DNA of 64,000 nt from Helicobacter cetorum (GCA_022729705.1 DZAX01000007.1:1-64000); one strand, 5' to 3'; positions 26,736-36,034 are shown, numbered from the stretch's first letter. Made by a program: numbers and translations. The notes: a model not told the origin generated them from the letters alone.

Positions 26736-26830
26736 CTCCGGCGAAGCCGGTAGCTTCAGGGGGTTGCAAGGGACATTTATGTCCCTGCCGCCTATACGGG
26801 CTTTGCCCGTATAGGCGCGTAACATCAATA
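26736..26830 (+). repeat. type 1 palindromic repeat, copy B
   Basis: The inner hairpin is CTCCGGC/GCCGG, followed by TAGCTTCAGGGGGTTGCA, the GGGACATTTATGTCCC palindrome, an outer hairpin of 13-bp perfect arms with a TTT loop (26789-26817) and GTAACATCAATATT. It lies between the convergent ends of trpB and the DUF45 gene. Confidence 0.85.
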
Positions 26831-26832
26831 TT

Positions 26833-27480
26833 TCAGTAAATAAAAAGTAGTCGCCCATTTTCCTTTAACCACTTTTCGCTCTCCTTATAAGTCGGCGATA
26901 GTGCGGCGACGCGCGCCCAGAAGTGGCTTGAGTGGTTGAACTCTTTTAGATGACATATTTCATGGATTATGACGTACTCTATGACGCTTTTTGGCGCACC
27001 TACCAGCCTAATGCTAAAGTTTAATGTTTTTTTGGCTGAGCAACTTCCCCATCTACTTTTTGTGTCCCTAAAGAAGAGCTTTTCGTAGGTTATACCATAA
27101 AAGTTTGCTATATTTTCAGTTTTTTGGGTTATAACTCTTTTTGCCTCGTCTCTCAAAAACTCTCTAAAATGCTCTTTTTTTGAAAGGCTTAGCACCCCGT
27201 CTTCAAATATGTATTTTCTTCTCTGTAACGGGTTAAAAGAGATTGGCGTTTTGCTCCCTAAGTACAAAAAATGTCCGTCAAGTTCCGCTTTTTTTGCGTC
27301 AAACGAGCGTTGTCTCTCTATCATTTTGCTTAGTTTGACCACATTTGCATTGGCGAAGTCTATACATTTTGATTCAGATAGATACGCCGGAGCGCTAATT
27401 AGCAAAGCTCCGCCCTCTTTTACCTCTATTTTGAGCCTTTTTATTTTTTTATCTCTTTTTATTTCAATTTTTTCAAACAT
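26833..27480 (-). CDS. YgjP-type (DUF45) metal-dependent protease-like protein
   Basis: A 215-residue soluble protein with a zinc motif HEICH and a distal His (EFNHSSHFW), the YgjP/DUF45 relatives of SprT and M48 peptidases. The upstream DTKSRWGSCSAKKTLNFS is a family signature. The ATG at 27480 is used; the open frame runs further upstream, but that part overlaps the next gene's start. Substrates of this family are not known. Confidence 0.82.
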   Translation of the reverse strand: MFEKIEIKRDKKIKRLKIEVKEGGALLISAPAYLSESKCIDFANANVVKLSKMIERQRSFDAKKAELDGHFLYLGSKTPISFNPLQRRKYIFEDGVLSLSKKEHFREFLRDEAKRVITQKTENIANFYGITYEKLFFRDTKSRWGSCSAKKTLNFSIRLVGAPKSVIEYVIIHEICHLKEFNHSSHFWARVAALSPTYKESEKWLKENGRLLFIY

Positions 27481-27525
27481 TTGGTATACTCTCTCATAAA
27501 TACACATTATCATCAGGATTACAAT

Positions 27526-28254
27526 ATGAGTCAAATAAAAATGATAGACCCACATACCGAAGAGTTCCAGTCGGAGCTCAAAAAGACTATAGATTTTACC
27601 GACAAAGTAATAAAACAGTTCGGCTTTGTATATAACCCCGATATGGAGATTACACAAAGCATACAGTTTGGTCTTACTAGAAATAAGTTGATTTATGACA
27701 AAAGATACTGCCCCTGTTTTTTTGTGACAGGCGATAAACAAGAGGATAGGGTATGTCCGTGTAAGCCCGCTATCGAAAACGAAATTCCATCAGAGGGGCT
27801 TTGTCATTGCGGGATATTTTGTACGCCTGAGTTTGCTGCGACAAAAGCGATGGAAGAGAGCTTGGAAGAGGCTGTGCATCAACACTCAAGAGGGCTTAAA
27901 AAAGAGGAGTGCGAGCTTCTACTTGCAAAAGCTCAAATGGACAGCGAAGAGCTGGAGGCTTTACTCGAAGCAAGAACGCTTGGAATGGTAAGCTTTAAGC
28001 TTGTGGACGTAAGAGAGTGGATGGAGTACAAAAACTTTAGAATAAGAGGCGTGGACTTCTTGGTTCCGACGACAAGCTTTTATGACTCCGTAAAAGAGTT
28101 AAACGAGTTTAAAAATGAAACTATCATAGTCTATTGCCATGTTGGCTCAAGAAGCGCTTATTGTCAAAAGACTCTAAAAGATTTGGGCTTTAAAAAAGTA
28201 TCTAATTTACAAAGAGGAATAGTAAGCTACCGAGGCGAACTGGATAAAGGCTAG
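27526..28254 (+). CDS. ferredoxin-thioredoxin reductase catalytic domain fused to rhodanese
   Basis: A 242-residue fusion. The N-terminal half (about residues 15-125) carries the CPC, CPC and CHC cysteine motifs of the catalytic beta chain of ferredoxin-thioredoxin reductase, which hold a 4Fe-4S cluster next to a redox disulfide. The spacing (12 and 13 residues) differs from the plant enzyme. The C-terminal half is a rhodanese domain with the active Cys in VYCHVGSRS. It may pass electrons or sulfur to a thiol partner. ATG at 27526 is chosen to match the FTR start. Confidence 0.82.
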   Translation: MSQIKMIDPHTEEFQSELKKTIDFTDKVIKQFGFVYNPDMEITQSIQFGLTRNKLIYDKRYCPCFFVTGDKQEDRVCPCKPAIENEIPSEGLCHCGIFCTPEFAATKAMEESLEEAVHQHSRGLKKEECELLLAKAQMDSEELEALLEARTLGMVSFKLVDVREWMEYKNFRIRGVDFLVPTTSFYDSVKELNEFKNETIIVYCHVGSRSAYCQKTLKDLGFKKVSNLQRGIVSYRGELDKG

Positions 28255-28258
28255 TATT

Positions 28259-29485
28259 TTGAGTTTGGCTCAAATACTTCGCCCCTCCTCTTTGGAGGAT
28301 TTTTTGGGGCAAAAACATCTGCTTGGCGCCGAGGCTCCTTTTTTGCGGCTTGTCGAGGCGGGTTCTATTCCGCACTCTTTTTTCTTCGGTCCTCCCGGAA
28401 CCGGCAAAACATCTCTCGCTCGTATTATCGCCGCAAAGTTGGAGGCTAATTTTTTTGAGTTTAACGCCACAAGCGTAAAGATAGACGACATAAGAAAAGC
28501 CGTAGACGCAAACAAAAACTCTTTTACAAAACCGCTGATTTTTATAGACGAAGTGCATAGGCTCTCAAAAACACAGCAAGAGGTGTTGCTTCCGATTATG
28601 GAGAATAAGTTTGCGCTTATAATCGGCGCCTCTACAGAAAACCCGTTTTTTTCGCTAACAGGCGGTATTCGCTCGCGTTCTATGCTGTTTGAGTTTTTTT
28701 CGCTAACGGATGATGATTTGAGGAAGGCTCTTGCAAAAGGGTTGCAATCGCTTGGCAAAGAGGCGGACGAGGATGCGGCGGAGTATCTCGTGCACTCTTC
28801 ATCGGGCGACGCAAGAGCTATGCTAACTTTGCTGGAGTTTGCCGCAAAGCTCGAAGATAGGATTACGCTAGACATCCTCAAAAAACTTAGACCACAAGCC
28901 TTGACGGATGGAGCAGGGGAGTCTGAGACGCATTACAATCTCGCAAGCGCTCTTATCAAAAGCGTAAGAGGCTCCGATGAAAACGCCGCCGTGTATTATC
29001 TGGCGCGTCTTCTTGCTGGAGGTGAGGAGCCTCGATTTGTCGCACGCCGTCTAGCCATACTTGCCGCCGAAGACATAGGCAACGCAAATCCAAACGCCCT
29101 GCAACTAGCGAACGCCGCTTTTTCGTTGGTAGAAAAGATAGGTATGCCGGAATCCAGAATTATCCTCTCGCAACTGACGATATATCTAGCTTGCTGCCCA
29201 AAATCAAACTCCGCTTATACAGCGATAGACGATGCCTTGGCTTTGGTGGAGAGCGGCGAAATACAGCCGGTGCCGCCACATCTTAAAGACGCACATTTTG
29301 CCGGAGCAAAAACTCTTGGAAGAGGGGTGGGCTACAAGTACCCGCACGATTTTGGCGGCTGGGCGGAGCAACAATATACGCAAAAACCGCTTGATATAGT
29401 AAAGCTAAAAGATATTGGGTTTGAAAAGACGCTAAAAGAGTGGCTAGGGAAGATAAGAGTCCGCCTTACAAACTATCCCGTATAG
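28259..29485 (+). CDS. rarA: RarA/MgsA replication-associated AAA+ ATPase
   Basis: A 408-residue AAA+ ATPase with Walker A GPPGTGKTSLA, Walker B FIDEVHR, sensor 1 GASTENPFF and the C-terminal tetramerisation domain of the MgsA/WRNIP1 family. It acts at stalled replication forks. The start is a TTG four bases after the preceding stop. The second half (HYNLASALIKSVRGSDENAA) is diagnostic for RarA rather than RuvB or DnaX. Confidence 0.92.
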   Translation: MSLAQILRPSSLEDFLGQKHLLGAEAPFLRLVEAGSIPHSFFFGPPGTGKTSLARIIAAKLEANFFEFNATSVKIDDIRKAVDANKNSFTKPLIFIDEVHRLSKTQQEVLLPIMENKFALIIGASTENPFFSLTGGIRSRSMLFEFFSLTDDDLRKALAKGLQSLGKEADEDAAEYLVHSSSGDARAMLTLLEFAAKLEDRITLDILKKLRPQALTDGAGESETHYNLASALIKSVRGSDENAAVYYLARLLAGGEEPRFVARRLAILAAEDIGNANPNALQLANAAFSLVEKIGMPESRIILSQLTIYLACCPKSNSAYTAIDDALALVESGEIQPVPPHLKDAHFAGAKTLGRGVGYKYPHDFGGWAEQQYTQKPLDIVKLKDIGFEKTLKEWLGKIRVRLTNYPV

Positions 29486-29563
29486 GAGGGTTTTTTTGTA
29501 TAAGTTTTAATGGGATTGATAGTTTAAATATAAAGAAGAGACCAGCACAAGTAAAATACTTAG

Positions 29564-29639
29564 TGGTGGCTCGAGGCAGAATCGAACTGCCGACACGCAG
29601 ATTTTCAGTCTACTGCTCTACCGACTGAGCTATCGAGCC
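29564..29639 (-). tRNA. tRNA-Phe (GAA)
   Basis: On the minus strand the acceptor GGCTCGA pairs with TCGAGCC, followed by A and CCA. The anticodon loop ctGAAaa reads Phe. It stands alone between rarA and murD. Confidence 0.97.
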
Positions 29640-29689
29640 AAACTTTCTAGCGTCGCTAAAAAGGAAACGGGATTATAATAGCCAAACAC

Positions 29690-30889
29690 TTAAACTTTAC
29701 TTAAAGCTAGTACAAATTCTTTAAATTTTTCTCCGCGCTCTTTGTAGCCGCTGAATTGGTCAAGGCTTGCGGCGGCTGGTGAGAGCATTCCGACGCTGTT
29801 TATGTCCATTTTGGCGGACATTTTGGCGACCGCCGTTTGAAGTACGCCGCACTTTTCGCACGCTATAGCGTATTTGGCACACAACTCAAAAACTCTGTCT
29901 TGATTGGAACCGATAGCAAACACCTCAATACCTTTGCCTGACAAAAATTCAAATAGAGGCGTAAGCTCTTGTCCTTTATCGTCCCCACCCAAAATCAGCG
30001 CCACTCTTTTGTCTTCGTAGTTTTTGACCGCCTCTATCGTAGCGTCTAGGTTTGTAGCTTTGCTGTCATCCACCCACAATCTGCCAAAAGCGTCTCTAAA
30101 CTCCTCTTGTCTGTGACCGTCGATATTAAAAGTGTTAATAAGCTCATAATCAACTTCGTTAAATAGCACTTTTGTGACCGATAGAGCCATTAAGGCGTCA
30201 AGCAAAAATACCCCTTTAAACTTTAGCTTTGAGCAATCTATATCAAAATACGCCGCCAAATCCTCAGCGCTCTCATAACCCACAAAAAACCCGTTTGTCG
30301 GGGTCTCTTTGTACTTTGACGGCGCGACTATCATCTCGCCCTCATTCATAGACGCAAAAGGCTTTAACTTTGCCGCTTCATACTCCTCCATGCTTTTGTG
30401 CCAGCTCACATGATCGGGTGTTATCGGCAAAAGTAGATAGATATTTGGCTTTGCTTTTGTTGTGTAGTGCATCGTAAACGAACTGGTTTCCAGTATCCAC
30501 ATATTTGCATTTTCGTCCATTTGGGCGAGCGGAGAGCCTATGTTGCCCCCGACATCCGCGCCGCGCTTTTTGAGTAGATGATAAAGCATTTGCGTAGTCG
30601 TCGTCTTGCCGTTTGTGCCGCTAATCCATACGCTAAAAGGCATCGTATCAGCAAATAGGTCGTATTCGCTTATCAGGTGTTTTGCCGCTTTTGTAAGCGG
30701 GTGATGCGGCGGTATGCCGGGACTTGTTACTTCCAGCTTACTTGCGTCTGGGTCAAATAGATGAGAGGGGAAAATAGTGTTGCCTTTTTCATCCTCTTTT
30801 ATCTCTTTTGTGTTGTCGTCAAATATTTTGCAACCGCCAAATCTGTCCGCTATCGCTTTTGTTGTTTTTCCGTATCCGAGTAGGGTCAT
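29690..30889 (-). CDS. murD: UDP-N-acetylmuramoyl-L-alanine:D-glutamate ligase
   Basis: A 399-residue Mur ligase that adds D-glutamate to the peptidoglycan precursor. The ATP loop WISGTNGKTTTTQML is near residue 90, and the central and C-terminal ligase domains are complete (DGHRQEEFRDAFGRLWVDDS). It is the last gene of an mraY operon. Its ATG overlaps the 173-aa gene upstream by four bases, so its translation is coupled to an inserted accessory gene. Confidence 0.94.
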   Translation of the reverse strand: MTLLGYGKTTKAIADRFGGCKIFDDNTKEIKEDEKGNTIFPSHLFDPDASKLEVTSPGIPPHHPLTKAAKHLISEYDLFADTMPFSVWISGTNGKTTTTQMLYHLLKKRGADVGGNIGSPLAQMDENANMWILETSSFTMHYTTKAKPNIYLLLPITPDHVSWHKSMEEYEAAKLKPFASMNEGEMIVAPSKYKETPTNGFFVGYESAEDLAAYFDIDCSKLKFKGVFLLDALMALSVTKVLFNEVDYELINTFNIDGHRQEEFRDAFGRLWVDDSKATNLDATIEAVKNYEDKRVALILGGDDKGQELTPLFEFLSGKGIEVFAIGSNQDRVFELCAKYAIACEKCGVLQTAVAKMSAKMDINSVGMLSPAAASLDQFSGYKERGEKFKEFVLALSKV

Positions 30890-31407
30890 AGAAACTTACT
30901 TTCATAAAAATTTTTACATTCAAGAACAAGTATTTTTTCAAACATAAATTTATACCTCTGCATATTATTAGAAATGTGTTGATGTATCTTATCTCTCGAG
31001 TTTCTAACTTTATATACAAGTATAAAAATTTGCCGCCCTGAACGATAAGCATCACAACTCAAACCGAATTTATTTAAAAAGATACTTAGCAAATGAACAG
31101 AATCTGCCATTTTTAAAAATATACTATATTGTCTTTCTTTTTTATTGAACCACGCTAAAGGGTCGTTAACTTTTGTTAAGTCTTTAAACTCAACAAAAAT
31201 CCATTTATTGCAGTTGGCGCTTATAAGCAACATATCCGCTGATTTTAATGTGCTTATGCCAAATTGTCTGCAAAAAATATCTTTAACTTTGTCGAAATTT
31301 ATATACTGCCGACCATTGTCTGGACAGCATCTATCGCTAACTATATCTAAATTGTCAAATACATTTGGCAAAGTAGTAATATTTGTATTAATGGAGGCTA
31401 CTACCAT
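30886..31407 (-). CDS. putative PD-(D/E)XK-like partner of the adjacent ATPase
   Basis: A 173-residue soluble protein that I do not recognise as a named family. Asp58 (KSADMLLIS) followed 15 residues later by Glu73-Phe-Lys75 (KWIFVEFKD), on two predicted beta strands, fits the D...ExK core of PD-(D/E)XK nucleases. Cys27-Cys28, Cys46 and Cys66 are also present. It overlaps the ATPase stop by seven bases and murD by four. Base composition is visibly more AT-rich than in murD and mraY. It is probably the effector of a two-gene module; the nuclease call is an inference from one motif. Confidence 0.6.
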   Translation of the reverse strand: MVVASINTNITTLPNVFDNLDIVSDRCCPDNGRQYINFDKVKDIFCRQFGISTLKSADMLLISANCNKWIFVEFKDLTKVNDPLAWFNKKERQYSIFLKMADSVHLLSIFLNKFGLSCDAYRSGRQIFILVYKVRNSRDKIHQHISNNMQRYKFMFEKILVLECKNFYESKFL

Positions 31408-32420
31408 TCAATACTATCTATCTGCGTTTTTTCTATCGTATCAAATGGATCGGCTAGTTTTTTAAATATCGGCTCCAAATCATGCGTAACATCTTTTATT
31501 GTAGACATTAAGTCATATTCTGCTTTTTCGGCTAAATAAAAATTTGTTTTATCGCTGATTCCTTCTTTGTCACTATAGACCTTCAAGGCTTCAATCATAT
31601 AAGGGCTATGTGAATTGACTATTACAAAAATGCCGTGTTTTGCCAATGCAATAATAAGTTCCGCATATTTTAACTGCCAAGCTGGATGTAAATGTACTTC
31701 AGGCTCATCCAAAATTAAAACAGAATTCTCTTTGAACGAACCATTAGATATTAGTATTTGCAACAACCCAAACATTTTAACTCCGCTAGCTGCGCATATC
31801 ATCGGGATTTTGATATCAGGATTAGAATGCTTCACAAATACAAAATCATTGCTTTTTATGTCAAAAAATAAACTACCATCTATGGTATTACCGATTTTGT
31901 CTACCAAGTCTTTCATAGGGATGTTTAATTCATCGTCATCAGAGCCTAAATCCTCACGAAATAGTCTAAAAATTAAGTCATATATGTAAAATGGCAATAT
32001 TGTTTCGTAGCCTTCAGAGCTTCGCAAAGATTCAGACTCTAAAATATACCTTCCCAAAGATAGTGTTAAAGGTGCTTCAATATAAAAAATAACATCAGAT
32101 AAGCGTTCATTTATTGTGGCTTTTCGTCTTTTTGTATTGCTGATACTATAGGAAATAATTGCATTGTCATCGTTGTCAAATAGTGACATGTTACCGTTTA
32201 TTTTGCCAAAGGTTAAAAATTTATCGTTTGTTGTTCTAAAAACTTTTTTAAATAGTTTTCCATCGGCGTCTTCTTCTTTGCTAGCCCTATATTTTAAAAA
32301 ATATAGGGCTTTTCCAACCGTACTTTTCCCCGTATCATTCTCCCCTGCAATAACCGTAAGACCATCCAGCTTTACGTCTGCGTTCTCTAGCATACCGATA
32401 TTTTCTAGCTTTATTTTCAC
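31401..32420 (-). CDS. ABC/AAA-type ATPase of a two-gene accessory module
   Basis: A 339-residue ATPase of the SMC/ABC-like group common in phage defence (AAA_15/AAA_21 kind). Walker A is GENDTGKST (26-34), an ABC signature-like SGVKMFGLLQI lies before Walker B, Walker B is LILDEPEVHLHP (Asp238, Glu239), and the switch His271 is in NSHSPYM. Only about 190 residues lie between the Walker motifs, so there is no long coiled coil, and no TOPRIM domain follows, unlike OLD nucleases. It lies 10 bases after mraY. High AT content suggests transfer. Confidence 0.78.
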   Translation of the reverse strand: MKIKLENIGMLENADVKLDGLTVIAGENDTGKSTVGKALYFLKYRASKEEDADGKLFKKVFRTTNDKFLTFGKINGNMSLFDNDDNAIISYSISNTKRRKATINERLSDVIFYIEAPLTLSLGRYILESESLRSSEGYETILPFYIYDLIFRLFREDLGSDDDELNIPMKDLVDKIGNTIDGSLFFDIKSNDFVFVKHSNPDIKIPMICAASGVKMFGLLQILISNGSFKENSVLILDEPEVHLHPAWQLKYAELIIALAKHGIFVIVNSHSPYMIEALKVYSDKEGISDKTNFYLAEKAEYDLMSTIKDVTHDLEPIFKKLADPFDTIEKTQIDSIEW

Positions 32421-32430
32421 AAAAGCTCTT

Positions 32431-33495
32431 TTATCTAATTTTTATAGTAAGCAAAGCAATAATATTAGAAAGTAAAGCGATTATCCAAAAACGCACGATT
32501 ATCTTATTCTCCGCCCATTTTTTCATCTCAAAGTGGTGATGTAGCGGCGCCATCAAAAATACTCTTTTTCCGCGCGATTTGAAAGAGGCTATTTGGATGA
32601 TGACCGACATTGTCTCTAGCACAAAGATAAACCCGATGACAATAAGAAGTATTTCGCTTTTTGAGACGATGGCGATAAGACCGAGAAGGGCGCCTATTGG
32701 TAAGCTTCCGCTATCGCCCATGAATACTTCCGCCGGATTTGAGTTGTACCACAAAAATCCTAGCAGGGCGCCGGTCATTGAGAATGCGACTACGGAAAGC
32801 TCCCCTACGCCGATAATCTTTGGCATAAACAAATAGCCGCTCAAAATAGCATTTCCGGTGATGTATACGAGTATGCCAAGGGAAATAAAAGCAAACACGC
32901 TAGGCACGGTGGCTAAACCATCTAGACCGTCCGTAATATTTACGGCGTTGCTGGCGGCTACAATTACGAGAGCCCAAAAAGGAATAGCAAAAATACCCAT
33001 ATCAAAAAGTTGGTTTTTGACAAAAGGAACATAAAAAGAGCTTGGAAAATCCAAATAAAAAAAGATAAACGCAGAGATGATAAACGCTACAGAAAACTGA
33101 CCATATAGCTTGCCTCTAGCGGACAATCCTAAGTCGTTTTTAGCACTTGCTATTTTGCCCAAATCATCCGTTAGACCTATCGCCATAAACCCGAGCATTA
33201 GCAGTGCCGATGAAATCACATACATATCGTCCATTTTGGCGGATAAGATCACCGCTAGCAGAGTTGCGGACATAAAGACTATGCCGCCCATAGTGGGGGT
33301 GTTCTTTTTGCCCTGATGCGTCTCGGGCGCTAAAGCGTATATGGGTTGTTTCATTTTTTTTGATTTTGCCCAGCGTATAAAGCTTGGCATCATGGCGATT
33401 GTGAGTAAAAACGCCACAAAAAAACCTATCAAAGCCCGAACTGTAATATAGTGAAAAATATTTACGCCGTAGTAGCTATAGAGCCAATAAAACAT
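32431..33495 (-). CDS. mraY: phospho-N-acetylmuramoyl-pentapeptide transferase
   Basis: A 354-residue membrane enzyme with about ten spans that makes lipid I, the first membrane step of peptidoglycan synthesis. Conserved blocks include TPTMGGIVF, NAVNITDGLDGLA and GDSGSLPIGALLG, and the C-terminal APLHHHFE. The ATG at 33495 with an AGAGGGAT ribosome site is preferred over an upstream TTG. It faces away from gpmI. The gap to the ATPase is 10 bases, so mraY, the two inserted genes and murD form one transcript. Confidence 0.94.
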   Translation of the reverse strand: MFYWLYSYYGVNIFHYITVRALIGFFVAFLLTIAMMPSFIRWAKSKKMKQPIYALAPETHQGKKNTPTMGGIVFMSATLLAVILSAKMDDMYVISSALLMLGFMAIGLTDDLGKIASAKNDLGLSARGKLYGQFSVAFIISAFIFFYLDFPSSFYVPFVKNQLFDMGIFAIPFWALVIVAASNAVNITDGLDGLATVPSVFAFISLGILVYITGNAILSGYLFMPKIIGVGELSVVAFSMTGALLGFLWYNSNPAEVFMGDSGSLPIGALLGLIAIVSKSEILLIVIGFIFVLETMSVIIQIASFKSRGKRVFLMAPLHHHFEMKKWAENKIIVRFWIIALLSNIIALLTIKIR

Positions 33496-33618
33496 TGAGC
33501 TTATCCCTCTTGTTATAAAAGCCAAATTTTAGTAAACTTTACCTAAATATGTCCGAACTTTAGTGGGGCTTGTTTTGGCTATGCCAGTCGCTTAAAGCGA
33601 ATAAAAAAGGTTTTTAAG

Positions 33619-35103
33619 ATGAGAAAAAAGACGGTTTTGATAATAACGGACGGCATAGGTCACTCTGAAAAAAAAGAGTTTAATGCTTTTTACTCTGCAA
33701 ACAAACCGACATACGACTATTTGTTTGCTAACGCACCTTATTCGCTTGTCAAGACGCACGGGCTAAGTGTTGGTTTGCCGGAGGGGCAGATGGGAAATAG
33801 CGAAGTTGGGCATATGACGATAGGTAGCGGAAGAATTCTCTATCAAGATCTTGTAAAAGTATCTTTAGCGTTGCAAGACGGCTCTCTTGAGGCGCATCCA
33901 AAACTCCAAGAGCTTTTCGTCTCCTGTGGCGATATACATATAGCCGGGCTTGTTTCGGATGGCGGCGTTCACTCGCACATATCTCACATAGCGGGTCTTG
34001 CAAATATAGCGAAAAAAAACGGGAAAAAAGTGTGGCTTCATGCGATAACCGACGGTAGAGACGTAAGCCCAACCTCTTCAAAAGAGTTTGTGGCAGAGCT
34101 TTTAAAAGTTTGCGGTGAAGACGTCAAGCTGGCGAGCATAAGCGGAAGATTTTACTCTATGGATAGAGACAACCGTTGGGATAGGGTTGAAAAGGGCTAC
34201 ATGGCTATTGCTGAGGCGACGCCAAAAACAGAGCTTGAACCGCTTGCGTATATAGACGAGGAGTATGCGAAAGATATAACCGACGAGTTTTTGACAAGTG
34301 CGGCTTTTGACGGATATGAGGGCATAAAAGAGGGTGACGGCTTTATCTTTGCAAATTTCAGAAGCGATCGCGCTAGAGAGATAGTTACGGCTCTTGGCAA
34401 AGAGGATTTTAACGGCTTTGAAAGAGTTTACAAAAAAATAAACATGGTTACGATGACTGAATACTCAAAAGAGTTTGACTATCCAATCTTGTTTGAAAAA
34501 GACGAACCAAAAAATACATTAGCCGAAATAATTGCGGCGGCCGGCGTCTCTCAACTGCATACGGCTGAAACAGAAAAATATGCGCATGTTACTTTTTTTC
34601 TCAACGGCGGCGTAGAGACTCCATATCCTGATGAAACTAGGGTATTAATACCAAGCCCGAAAGTAAAAACGTACGACGAAAAACCACAGATGAGCGCCGA
34701 AGAGGTGGCGGACGCTGTGCTCAAAGCAATGGATGAAGAGTACGGGTTTGTGGTCGTCAATTTTGCCAACGGCGATATGGTGGGGCATACCGGTAATTTT
34801 GAGGCGGCTATAAAAGCCGTTGAAACGGTTGACGCTTGCCTTGGCAGAATAATTGAAAAAGCTAAAGAAAAAGAGTACTCCATACTTCTTACCTCTGATC
34901 ACGGAAATTGCGAAGAGATGAGAGACTCCGAGGGGCATACGCTCACAAACCATACCGTTGGAAGTGTATACTGCTTTGTTATCGACGAAGAAGTCAAAAG
35001 CGTAAAAGAGGGCGGACTAAACAATATAGCCTCAACGGTGCTTGCACTAATGGGGCTAGAAAAACCCTCAGAAATGGATGAGGCGCTGATAAAAATAAGC
35101 TAA
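33619..35103 (+). CDS. gpmI: 2,3-bisphosphoglycerate-independent phosphoglycerate mutase
   Basis: A 494-residue metalloenzyme that interconverts 3- and 2-phosphoglycerate. The phospho-accepting Ser is in MGNSEVGHM, and metal ligands include ITDGIGH, DGGVHSHISH and TSDHGNCE. Length is typical. It is divergent from mraY and followed by a type 1 repeat before fabG. A spaced AAGG precedes the ATG. Confidence 0.95.
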   Translation: MRKKTVLIITDGIGHSEKKEFNAFYSANKPTYDYLFANAPYSLVKTHGLSVGLPEGQMGNSEVGHMTIGSGRILYQDLVKVSLALQDGSLEAHPKLQELFVSCGDIHIAGLVSDGGVHSHISHIAGLANIAKKNGKKVWLHAITDGRDVSPTSSKEFVAELLKVCGEDVKLASISGRFYSMDRDNRWDRVEKGYMAIAEATPKTELEPLAYIDEEYAKDITDEFLTSAAFDGYEGIKEGDGFIFANFRSDRAREIVTALGKEDFNGFERVYKKINMVTMTEYSKEFDYPILFEKDEPKNTLAEIIAAAGVSQLHTAETEKYAHVTFFLNGGVETPYPDETRVLIPSPKVKTYDEKPQMSAEEVADAVLKAMDEEYGFVVVNFANGDMVGHTGNFEAAIKAVETVDACLGRIIEKAKEKEYSILLTSDHGNCEEMRDSEGHTLTNHTVGSVYCFVIDEEVKSVKEGGLNNIASTVLALMGLEKPSEMDEALIKIS

Positions 35104-35124
35104 GCTGTGCATTTAAAATATACT

Positions 35125-35214
35125 CTCCCGCTAAGCGGGTAGCTTTAGGGGGTTGTAGGGACATTTATGTCCATGCCGTCAATACGAGCTTTGCTCGTAT
35201 TGACGTTTAACATT
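35125..35214 (+). repeat. type 1 palindromic repeat, copy C
   Basis: Inner hairpin CCCGC/GCGGG, block TAGCTTTAGGGGGTTGTA, the GGGACATTTATGTCC palindrome, outer hairpin of 12-bp perfect arms with a TTT loop (35178-35204) and TTTAACATTGAAT. It sits 22 bases before the fabG start. Confidence 0.85.
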
Positions 35215-35235
35215 GAATATATAACAAGGATTGTA

Positions 35236-35979
35236 ATGACTTTTACCGGAAAAAACGTGCTAATTACAGGAGCTAGCAGAGGAATTGGCTCAGAAATAGC
35301 TAGATACCTTGCAAAGCAAGGATTAAAAGTATGGATCAACTACCGCTCTAGTGCTGCTGAAGCTGATAATCTAAAAGAGGAGATTGAGGCGCAAGGGCTT
35401 AAAGCCGCTGTTATTGGTTTTGACGCAAGCGACGAAGAGGCTTTTGTGGACGCCGTAAAACTTATTGTGGACGCAGACGGAAGCCTTGATTATTTGGTAA
35501 ATAACGCCGGAATAACAAATGATAAGCTATCTATTAGAATGAAAGTAGGGGAGTTTGAGAGCGTAATAAAAGCAAATCTTACATCCGCTTTTATCGGGTG
35601 CAGAGAGGCTCTTAAGTCGATGAGCAAAAATAGATTTGGAAGCATCGTCAACATCGCCTCCATAGTTGGCGAGACGGGTAATGCAGGTCAAACTAACTAT
35701 TCGGCCAGTAAAGGCGGTATGTTAGCCATGACAAAAAGTTTTGCACAAGAGGGAGCCGCTAGATTTATTAGATTTAACAGCGTTACCCCTGGATTTATAG
35801 AGACAGACATGACAAATGAATTAAAAGAAGAGATAAAAAACCATTATATAGACAAAATTCCTTTAAAAAGATTTGGAAAACCTGTTGAAATAGCGAGTGC
35901 TGTGGCGTTTTTATTGTCGGACGAAGCTTCTTATATTACGGGCGAGACGCTAAAAGTTAACGGCGGAATGCTAATGTAG
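35236..35979 (+). CDS. fabG: 3-oxoacyl-[acyl-carrier-protein] reductase
   Basis: A 247-residue short-chain dehydrogenase of fatty acid synthesis. TGASRGIG binds NADPH, NNAG follows, and the catalytic Ser, Tyr and Lys are in NIASIVG and YSASK. The ATG at 35236 after ACAAGGA is used; an in-frame start at 35167 lies inside the type 1 repeat. It leads the fabG-acpP-fabF-accA run. Confidence 0.95.
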   Translation: MTFTGKNVLITGASRGIGSEIARYLAKQGLKVWINYRSSAAEADNLKEEIEAQGLKAAVIGFDASDEEAFVDAVKLIVDADGSLDYLVNNAGITNDKLSIRMKVGEFESVIKANLTSAFIGCREALKSMSKNRFGSIVNIASIVGETGNAGQTNYSASKGGMLAMTKSFAQEGAARFIRFNSVTPGFIETDMTNELKEEIKNHYIDKIPLKRFGKPVEIASAVAFLLSDEASYITGETLKVNGGMLM

Positions 35980-36034
35980 CGTAAAAACTACTCAAAAAAG
36001 CCTGCTCGTGCGGTGCGTATTTGCTTGTTTGGAG

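Noticed and set aside
27481..27741. Longer N-terminus (302 aa) for the DUF45 protein
   Set aside because: The extension overlaps the start of the divergent FTR-rhodanese gene and is unlike the family, which starts at MFEKIEI.
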